From: Sedimentisphaerales bacterium | GTDB taxonomy: Bacteria > Planctomycetota > Phycisphaerae > Sedimentisphaerales > Anaerohalosphaeraceae | Direction: 5' to 3' | NCBI GenBank assembly: GCA_016930745.1 | Contig: JAFGGE010000034.1 | Span: 1-34,799 of the forward strand | Length of the DNA stretch: 34,799 bases | Translations under genes and position numbers: made by a program | The notes under the pieces: generated by a model | What the model was told of the DNA's origin: nothing | What the model saw: the letters and a program-made list of their open reading frames with translations, nothing else | Databases searched by the model: none | In this document: positions 1 through 5,971 of the stretch, in pieces | Layout: each line of letters begins with the position of its first letter | How positions within the stretch are numbered: position 1 is the first letter of the stretch

Positions 1-1
1 C

Positions 2-211
2 GCCAAGGATATCTCCATGCAGCAGTCCAAGGACGAACGCGGCAAGGTCACCGGCACCGCCGTCGGCTGCGCCTGCGGTGATGGCGTCATCGACTGGAAA
101 GCTGTCATCAAACTCTGCAAAAAGGCCCCGCGAGACATCGCCTTCAGCGTCGAATGCGGCACCGTCGACCAGGCCAAACGAAGCCTCCAGCATCTCAAGT
201 CTCTGCTGTAG
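2..211 (+). CDS. Sugar-phosphate isomerase/epimerase-like protein, C-terminal fragment
   Basis: The reading frame is open from the window edge to a TAG stop, so only the last 69 residues are visible. They read as the final strand and helix of a xylose-isomerase-like TIM barrel: a GDGVIDWKAV stretch, then PRDIAFSVECGT and a closing amphipathic helix with QAKRSLQHLKSLL. In that family the conserved Glu of the SVECG-type strand lies in the metal/sugar site. I infer a sugar-phosphate isomerase/epimerase or dehydrogenase-associated isomerase. The substrate cannot be guessed from this fragment. An internal ATG at 17 exists, but the homology-like reading continues upstream of it (AKDIS), so it is not the real start. 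Confidence 0.6.
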   Translation, partial: AKDISMQQSKDERGKVTGTAVGCACGDGVIDWKAVIKLCKKAPRDIAFSVECGTVDQAKRSLQHLKSLL

Positions 212-254
212 CGTCTTTGGTAGAAAAGAGAAAATACTTCTTAATTCCCAAGCA

Positions 255-971
255 ATGAAAAAACTGATTAACAAGCTGGATTGGACGACTCCGCTGCGTT
301 CAGTAAACATCGGTCTTCATTGGCGTATCTGGTTCTGTATCCTACTCTTAGCATTTGTGTCTACATGCATTTGGCATAAGTTGTATCCTCACACGCATTG
401 GTTTCCGAAACTATGGACAGGTTGTACCACAGGCGGTTTCACGGGAACTGTAGCGGGAATGTTTTGGCAATTTTGCGATAAGGAGCGCATTTCTCAAACA
501 TCCGGACATTTCCTTAAAATGGCCATTCTGATATGGGGAGCCTTTGCGATTTTATCCGTTGTCATGATGGCGCCACAAATGAAATCCGAGGAAACGATGC
601 GCTTAAAAATCCGTTCTCTCTCACCGGGCAATCTTAGGTCCGTACGGATTAAAGGACAGGGAGTCCCGAATGTGTTAGTAAACGACGAAGAGTCGATTTG
701 CCAGTTCTGTCTGCTTACAAGCAGTGCTGAGTTGTTCTATCCAAGTCATGAATTGTCATTGGAGGAGTTCCAGATTACTCTGACATTTCAGGATTTAATA
801 TCCTGGACTTTTGATGCTCGCATCCCCGAAAGACACACTGATGCCATATCCCTGTTATTCAAAGGAACATTTGCCTGGTGTGAGATTATTATTCCACGCG
901 GACATCCGTGGCTTAAATCCGCATTATCGAAAGCAAACAGACCACTCAACCCAATTGAGAAATCATTATGA
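255..971 (+). CDS. Unknown two-TM membrane protein
   Basis: A 238-residue protein of unrecognised family. The frame is open further upstream (ATG at 78), but that part is antisense-like overlap with the preceding gene, so I take the ATG at 255. No strong Shine-Dalgarno is visible. Residues about 24-45 and 90-107 are hydrophobic (WFCILLLAFVSTCIW and ILIWGAFAILSVVMMA), giving two membrane segments with a short loop. A soluble C-terminal domain of about 130 residues follows. Its stop overlaps the start of the next gene as ATGA at 968-971, so the two are probably translated together. Sampled lines here are about 40 percent GC, clearly lower than the flanking genes, which hints at a different origin. 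No function is assigned. Confidence 0.6.
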   Translation: MKKLINKLDWTTPLRSVNIGLHWRIWFCILLLAFVSTCIWHKLYPHTHWFPKLWTGCTTGGFTGTVAGMFWQFCDKERISQTSGHFLKMAILIWGAFAILSVVMMAPQMKSEETMRLKIRSLSPGNLRSVRIKGQGVPNVLVNDEESICQFCLLTSSAELFYPSHELSLEEFQITLTFQDLISWTFDARIPERHTDAISLLFKGTFAWCEIIIPRGHPWLKSALSKANRPLNPIEKSL

Positions 972-1405
972 ATACCTTTGTAGAACCAATAGGTTATTCG
1001 ACAGCGAAAAAGGCGGAGAAGACATTTGTAGCCTTCAAAAAGCTGACGATCCAATATTGGAGCACATTATCGGAGGCAAACGAGGTCCATCAATCAACAG
1101 ATACGACTGCCTCACAGCAGGAATCGGAACAGTCGATTTCTTTACGAAACAAGCTAATTGCTCTTTTTCCCGACGTGAATCAGCATGCCCAATTGTTGGG
1201 TGTTGCCATATTGACCCACTCTTCAACACCCGACGAGCCTGCCCCTTCGATAAATATTCTCGAATCGGCAATCCATCCGTGCGAAGAAGACTCCTTGACG
1301 AAAACAAGGATTTTAGAAAAAATCGACGAATGCATTGCCGATGCGAAACTCGCTAAAAGAATATCTCTCTTGGGTTGGACACCTTGGCACTGGTTAAAAA
1401 GCTAG
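968..1405 (+). CDS. Unknown 145-residue protein, partner of the membrane protein
   Basis: The start ATG overlaps the stop of the upstream membrane-protein gene by 4 bases, a typical coupled arrangement. The protein is hydrophilic, without signal peptide or membrane segment, and belongs to no family I know. The last ~46 codons (from about 1268, reading AIHPCEEDSLTKTRILE) recur at 3353-3499. There, 6 of the 12 differing codons in the best-aligned 31 codons are synonymous, which supports this strand and frame as truly coding. A competing plus-strand frame at 811-1356 is rejected because it lacks this conservation and overlaps two genes. The gene shares the low GC of its partner. Function unknown. 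Confidence 0.6.
   Translation: MNTFVEPIGYSTAKKAEKTFVAFKKLTIQYWSTLSEANEVHQSTDTTASQQESEQSISLRNKLIALFPDVNQHAQLLGVAILTHSSTPDEPAPSINILESAIHPCEEDSLTKTRILEKIDECIADAKLAKRISLLGWTPWHWLKS
1268..1402 (+). repeat. Diverged duplicate segment, copy A
   Basis: This is the 3' end of the 145-residue gene. It matches 3353-3496 at roughly 70-75 percent over about 140 bases by eye, with a 21-base identical core around TCCTTGACGAAAACAAGG. The core can fold as a stem (TCCTTG / CAAGGA) around an ACGAAAA loop. Both copies lie in the same orientation, about 2.1 kb apart, flanking the sialidase-like gene. Most differences keep the encoded amino acids. Confidence 0.65.
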
Positions 1406-1407
1406 GT

Positions 1408-1467
1408 AGGGCGGGCTCTGCCCACGCCGTTTATTACAGGGTACCATCCTCCACGCTTGCGTGGGCA
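1408..1467. repeat. REP-like inverted repeat in convergent intergenic region
   Basis: The 146-base gap between the convergent genes ending at 1405 and 1552 holds GCCCACGC (1420-1427) and its exact complement GCGTGGGC (1459-1466). A smaller hairpin, CCACGC-TT-GCGTGG, sits at 1451-1464, and a GGGC/GCCC stem starts near 1410. The GTAGGGCGGGCTCTGCCCAC wording resembles dispersed intergenic palindromes of many bacteria. It could also act as a bidirectional terminator, but there is no T-run. Confidence 0.5.
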
Positions 1468-1551
1468 TGTCTTCCTTGTCACCACCCTATATTCTTGATG
1501 AAGGGACATAGCTTGTAGCTAACCGTACTCCGCTACAGTGAATCCGGCTTT

Positions 1552-2820
1552 TCACATTGCCTTTGGTCGTGACCAATGGATTCGGGCCAACAGGGTATCA
1601 CCCGTAAAGCTCTTGCCGGGCAGGCACTCTCCCACAGTGACCCATGATTCATCCGCCGTGGCGTTTGTAGTATGGAAATTACCCATGCGGGCGACATTTC
1701 CGGCATCGCGGATTCCATCTCCAATCAGGGGAAGGACGATGCGCTCTGTTTCTTTGATAAGCCGCAGGGATTCGACATCCACGGCAGCGATGTATAAGGG
1801 GGCCCGCCACCGGAATACATTGATGTTCGCCTCCGCCTTGCGAGTGTAGACCAGGAATAATCCCTCGTTATGAACGAGCCAGTGCTGCTGCGTAGTGGAC
1901 ATGCTCAGCGGGCTTCCGTCCAACCATCTCCAGGGCTGAGGCGGCGACCAGTGCAGACCATCGTCGGAGGAGCAGACATAGCCGCGATTGTCTTCAGCGC
2001 GAATGGTCATGTAGTATCGGCGGTTGAAGGATATCATGCTGGGTTCCAACAATCCTCGTTTGGTTTTGTTGGTCAGCTCGTTTCCGATTTTGATCATCCG
2101 GATTTCGTTTCCGTCGAAGGTGCACAATGCCGAGACGACCACTCGATCGTTGCGGCCGTCGAATCCGAGCGAGAAGGGTATGATCAGATTGTCATCGGAG
2201 AGGGTGACGCGTTGCCCGCAGCCGCAAGTGTATATGGAAAAAGAGGTGTTATCTATCCATTCTAGGATTCGCTTTTCTGACCAGGTGCCATCCTGGCGCC
2301 TGACGACATAGACGGGAAATCGTCTTCGCTGGGGGCTCATGAGACGGCCATTCCGGTACCAGACATTGTGTCCGATAGCCAATACTGTTCGGGTTAGGGG
2401 ATGATAGTCGGGCACAACATCGCAGACACCTTCCTGGACAGTATCCGAGACAGTCCGGCGACCCAAACGGGGGATCGGCTCGGGTTCTGTCCACGACTTG
2501 CCCAAATCGGAAGAAACAGAGCAGTGCACAGCATGGTAATAGTCGGAGCCGGTGATTTTTTGGGTAGTCATCAGTGCAAGGGGATTCTGAGGGCCCGGAA
2601 TCATACACACGCGAGGATGAAACCAGGAGTAACCCTCGCGCCGGCCGGGCCACAGCACCGTGCGGGTAATCGTATCAATCAAATCAGGTTTGGACGCTGT
2701 ACCGGCGGCTCTGGTCTCGGTTATCCAGGCCACTGAAGTACAGGCCGCTATCGTCCCGGTCAACTGGTATAGGAATTCCCGGCGGGTTGGCCCATTACTA
2801 CTGTTTGCGGTAAGTGTCAT
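1552..2820 (-). CDS. Tat-exported sialidase-like (BNR/Asp-box) protein
   Basis: A 422-residue secreted protein. The N-terminus carries a twin-arginine signal (TRREFL, residues 12-17, followed by a hydrophobic stretch to the ETRAAG region near 40). Two Asp-box motifs, SSDLGKSW (about 103-110) and SSDDGLHW (about 284-291), identify a six-bladed sialidase/neuraminidase-type propeller. The start is fixed by a perfect AGGAGG (2828-2833 on the plus strand) seven bases before ATG. In this superfamily the enzymes cleave terminal sugars, but many planctomycete members are of unknown specificity, and I do not see a confident full set of GH33 arginines. It follows the glycan-enzyme cluster in the same direction, separated from it by the AP2/HNH relic. 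Confidence 0.8.
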   Translation of the reverse strand: MTLTANSSNGPTRREFLYQLTGTIAACTSVAWITETRAAGTASKPDLIDTITRTVLWPGRREGYSWFHPRVCMIPGPQNPLALMTTQKITGSDYYHAVHCSVSSDLGKSWTEPEPIPRLGRRTVSDTVQEGVCDVVPDYHPLTRTVLAIGHNVWYRNGRLMSPQRRRFPVYVVRRQDGTWSEKRILEWIDNTSFSIYTCGCGQRVTLSDDNLIIPFSLGFDGRNDRVVVSALCTFDGNEIRMIKIGNELTNKTKRGLLEPSMISFNRRYYMTIRAEDNRGYVCSSDDGLHWSPPQPWRWLDGSPLSMSTTQQHWLVHNEGLFLVYTRKAEANINVFRWRAPLYIAAVDVESLRLIKETERIVLPLIGDGIRDAGNVARMGNFHTTNATADESWVTVGECLPGKSFTGDTLLARIHWSRPKAM

Positions 2821-2917
2821 CAGAAATCCTCCTGGAATATAAACAAATTATCCTTGGTGAAATATACATTGCATGCAAACGTTTCTTTTCGATATCAGCA
2901 ATTTTGCAGTAATAGCC

Positions 2918-3361
2918 TTACAGCGTCAAGAATTTCCTATGTCTATCTGTGTCAAAAATGTTTCTAGATCCCGGGTCAGAGCCCGGGATGACAACGCCAT
3001 CCGGGAAATTGAGGCAGGCGAATTCTCCGAACAATTCTCTGGCCTTTTTGTCGTAGGCAAGGGCGGCATAGTACTGGCCGTGCGAACTGCTGGCATACCA
3101 GCGATGTTTGGACAGGGCGGGATAGTCTTCGGCGTCTACGACGGTGAAGAGACCTTTGGTGAGGGGGATAAGGCGGGAGGAGTCCTGGTCGATGTTGATG
3201 TACGGACCGGGAATGCGCGCGTGACGGGTGCAAGATCCATACGGATCGACGACGTCGAGCAGGCGGTCGGCGGGATCTTTCACACGACAAATCAGGATCG
3301 TTCGCGGGCCTGCTTTGGCGGATTCGGCATGACGGCAGCTTCGGCACGTTCTGCAATCCAT
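2918..3361 (-). pseudogene. Internally deleted AP2/HNH endonuclease relic
   Basis: Reading from ATG at 3361, the product begins MDCRTCRSC and later has RLIPLTKGLFTVVDAEDY followed by ALSKHRWYA. This is the N-terminal signature of HNH endonucleases linked to AP2 DNA-binding domains (about residues 60-95). Only a few residues later it jumps to ALAYDKKARELFGEFA and CLNFPDG, the C-terminal end of an AP2 domain. The central HNH nuclease part and most of AP2 are therefore missing, which I read as an internal deletion. The frame then runs into a palindromic repeat at 2969-2988 and ends in unrelated sequence. No Shine-Dalgarno precedes the ATG. The frame is open upstream to 3532, but that part is the antisense of a separate duplicated segment. 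Probably inactive. Confidence 0.6.
2965..2991. repeat. Palindromic REP-like element
   Basis: TCCCGGG (2969-2975) and CCCGGGA (2982-2988) form a perfect 7-bp stem around TCAGAG. The wording GATCCCGGGTCAGAGCCCGG is that of dispersed short palindromes commonly scattered through bacterial genomes. It sits exactly where the AP2/HNH relic loses its homology after NFPDG. Confidence 0.6.
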
Positions 3362-3499
3362 CCCTGCATAGATGAATCCTTGACGAAAACAAGGATTCTG
3401 GAAACAATCGATGAGTGCATTGCCTGCGCCAAACTCGCCCAAAGAACCGCTCTCTGGAATGTATTCCTGCCTCTGCACTGGTTGAAAAACTCCCAATAA
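3353..3499 (+). repeat. Diverged duplicate segment, copy B (gene-tail remnant)
   Basis: This is the second copy of the 3' end of the 145-residue gene. It reads AIHPCIDESLTKTRILE, then a shared IDECIA stretch, and ends with a HWLK-type tail before a TAA stop. It is joined at its 5' side directly to the start of the AP2/HNH relic, which runs the opposite way. No start codon or ribosome site serves it, so it is a gene fragment. The core here folds as a perfect 9-bp stem (GAATCCTTG / CAAGGATTC). Confidence 0.6.
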
Positions 3500-3559
3500 C
3501 CGCATCATCTCCTTTTCTTCACCATATGCCATTGGGGCGGTGGGCTTACCCGCTTTTCC

Positions 3560-5932
3560 TTACTGCAGATCGAAGGGCTTTGAATGACCTCCGGTTTCTG
3601 AATCGCCATCCTTGCGAATGATAATGCGATATGATCGGCCGCTGTAGTTGGAGAGATCGACGGTGATCCGTCTCGATTCACAGGGAAGGGCTTTGGCCAG
3701 CAGGGCAATATCCCTTGCCTTGTTCGTGTCGGAAGAGATCTGCTGCAAATAAACAGAAAGTGTTGCTTGGGGGTCCCTGTCCCAGCATCCTTTGCGCTTC
3801 CATGTCACTTCGGTTTGATTTTTGGGGCCCGAGACCTCGATGTTCGTAAGGAAACACAGATTCTCAACCGAGATGCTATGCCGCGGGAGTTTCCACATCC
3901 GAGGTTTGTCAAAACGTCCCTGCAGATTGTATCTTTGATCGCCTCCGCAGTTGTTGTCGAGGATCAATCTCTCCTCGTATTCGAAGTCTCTATAGAGTGG
4001 AACAAAGAGTGCGGATCCGACATTAAAAACGATTCGTTTATCAAGCAGGTGGCCTCTGGCGGCTCGGTTCATATACTGCCACTGGGAACGGATGGGCGGG
4101 GCGGGGTCATAGTCCATATACTCGGGTCGGAGCGGAGTGGCATCGAAGCATACCCAGCCGTAATTACTGCCAAGCCAGACCTGGGTATATCGGTGTCCGT
4201 TTGAGCAGGGGGCCGACTCCTCCTCATCCAGCAGGCCGTTGTGGTTTTTGTCCCACTGGTTTGCGCTCTTTTCAGCGCCGGTGCCCAGCCACCTTGCCTG
4301 TATGCCGAGATATCGCATCGCTCCCGTGAGCATGACGCTGGTACCTGAACATGCGGTGATTTGCGTCTGATCGTAGGGACGCTGGGAGAGGGCAATCTTA
4401 AGATTTCCGGGATTGGCATCATAGTGGTGGTTGTTGTAGTCGACCGTGGCGGGCCTGCCCTGTTCCCGTGCGGGGTAGTAATAATTGTCCTGAATATACT
4501 CGAGTACGTTTCGAGCCGCCCAGTAGGGATGGTCCATATCGGCAGAAACTCCGTATTTTGCCTTACAATGGCCGGCGACTCTTTCCAAGAAACGATCGTA
4601 CGTCTTGGTGTCGCTGAGGTTGAACAGATTCGGGTCATCGGCCAGATAGCTGGTTTTGGCCAGTTCTGTGTTCTGGTTGACCCGGTGGGGATAGATATAT
4701 TTTCTATAGAGACTCGTCCAGATGTCAATTTCGTATTGTGACGAGTAATGTCGTGCCGGAGCGTCCGCGTATTCGACCAGGCTCATGTGTTGACGGGCGG
4801 CGATATCGCCGGCCGGGTCGTACGTGAATGGCTTAATGGCTGCGTTCGGGGCATTTGACGTGTCTGCAATCCTTTCGGTTTCAGGCCAGATGCCCTGGTT
4901 GTGCAGTTGCTCGTACGCATAGGGACGTGAGTAGTAGTGATAGACTTTCCCAGGGACATCGCACTGTGCTTCAGGTTCGGTGCGAATGGTCATTACAAGA
5001 TGGCGAAGGATTCGCGGGCCTTGGTAAAATGCATCGAGGTTCTGGGTGACGTTTACACGGTGCACGCGGTCCGGCCCGTTGAGGCCTTCGGGTACCCAAA
5101 GGGCATTGTCGCCGAAAGCCAATCCAAGACAGGGTCTGCTGTTGTCGGTGGATGTAGGTCGGTTAAAATAGAAGAGGCCTCGGCCGGTCTGGGCCTGGGC
5201 CGAATAGATGTGGTCGTTTCCGGCGGTAGCCCAGAGATAGCGGGCGCCTTCGAACTGCATGAGGGCCAGGCCGTGCGATGGGAACTCTCCGGAATCAGGC
5301 ATATGCTTAAGAAATTCCAATTTGTCGGCATCGGCCGGATTCCATCGCAGTTTTAGAATACCTCGTGCGACTCGTAGGGTATTCTCTTTGTAACCCGAGG
5401 CGTCGAAACACACGAAAAGAATCCCGTTGTCGTATGCGAGGTCGTAAACCTGCCTCTGGCCGATTCGGCAGGGGGATTGTGTCAGATCAATGTGGATGAG
5501 CGCATTTATTTCGAAATCGGCTCGCCACAATTGAGACCTGGCCTGGGCGGCATCCCAGTCCAGAAAGTAGAAGATGTCTCGTCCGCTTTCGAAGTCATAA
5601 GCGAGGCCTCGTGGATCGGAAATGTGCGATTTGTTGTCGCCGTTTGGCAGTGCGATATTCCCGGACAGTTGCAGTTCTTTTTTCGGACTATCGGCGTCAC
5701 CGTCAAGTTTGTAGATGAATATCCCGGCCGTATGATCGAGAACGAAAAGGCGAGGCGCATGAGGAGATAAATCATCGAAAGCTAAGCCTTTAATCTGGGT
5801 ATTTCCCGGCGCCAGTGTATAGACCTTTTCGCTCTGGCCTATGAGTGTCCGCGTGTCCGCAACCGAGCCCGGAGCGATGAACCATGAAGAAATCAACCAG
5901 ATGCAGCAATGCCGACAGCGTGCTCCGATCAT
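3560..5932 (-). CDS. Secreted beta-propeller / transglutaminase-like protein with EF-hand insert
   Basis: A 790-residue protein with a Sec signal peptide (hydrophobic IWLISSWFIAPGSVA, about 11-25). Residues about 30-310 have the repetitive LFVLDHTAGIFIYKLDG and WRADFEINALIHIDL strand pattern of a beta-propeller. Residues about 440-610 form a transglutaminase-like (papain-fold) core: Cys528 in ITACSGTSVMLTGAMRYLGI, His580 in NGHRYTQVWLGSNYGW and Asp597 in VCFDATP give the triad. Between Cys and His lies a canonical EF-hand calcium loop, DKNHNGLLDEEE (561-572). GAGAGG lies upstream of the ATG. The start is 39 bases after the GH172-hydrolase gene, so it is likely in the same operon. The role may be cross-linking, amidase or protease-like action on a peptide or amino sugar. 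Which of these cannot be said. Confidence 0.75.
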   Translation of the reverse strand: MIGARCRHCCIWLISSWFIAPGSVADTRTLIGQSEKVYTLAPGNTQIKGLAFDDLSPHAPRLFVLDHTAGIFIYKLDGDADSPKKELQLSGNIALPNGDNKSHISDPRGLAYDFESGRDIFYFLDWDAAQARSQLWRADFEINALIHIDLTQSPCRIGQRQVYDLAYDNGILFVCFDASGYKENTLRVARGILKLRWNPADADKLEFLKHMPDSGEFPSHGLALMQFEGARYLWATAGNDHIYSAQAQTGRGLFYFNRPTSTDNSRPCLGLAFGDNALWVPEGLNGPDRVHRVNVTQNLDAFYQGPRILRHLVMTIRTEPEAQCDVPGKVYHYYSRPYAYEQLHNQGIWPETERIADTSNAPNAAIKPFTYDPAGDIAARQHMSLVEYADAPARHYSSQYEIDIWTSLYRKYIYPHRVNQNTELAKTSYLADDPNLFNLSDTKTYDRFLERVAGHCKAKYGVSADMDHPYWAARNVLEYIQDNYYYPAREQGRPATVDYNNHHYDANPGNLKIALSQRPYDQTQITACSGTSVMLTGAMRYLGIQARWLGTGAEKSANQWDKNHNGLLDEEESAPCSNGHRYTQVWLGSNYGWVCFDATPLRPEYMDYDPAPPIRSQWQYMNRAARGHLLDKRIVFNVGSALFVPLYRDFEYEERLILDNNCGGDQRYNLQGRFDKPRMWKLPRHSISVENLCFLTNIEVSGPKNQTEVTWKRKGCWDRDPQATLSVYLQQISSDTNKARDIALLAKALPCESRRITVDLSNYSGRSYRIIIRKDGDSETGGHSKPFDLQ

Positions 5933-5971
5933 TGTAATTTCCTCTCATTCCCCTCCCCGCGTCCGATTTTT

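Noticed and set aside
2874..2887. LacI-family-like operator TGCAAACGTTTC near the sialidase gene
   Set aside because: It fits only partly, lies upstream without a clear promoter, and no LacI-type regulator is in the window.
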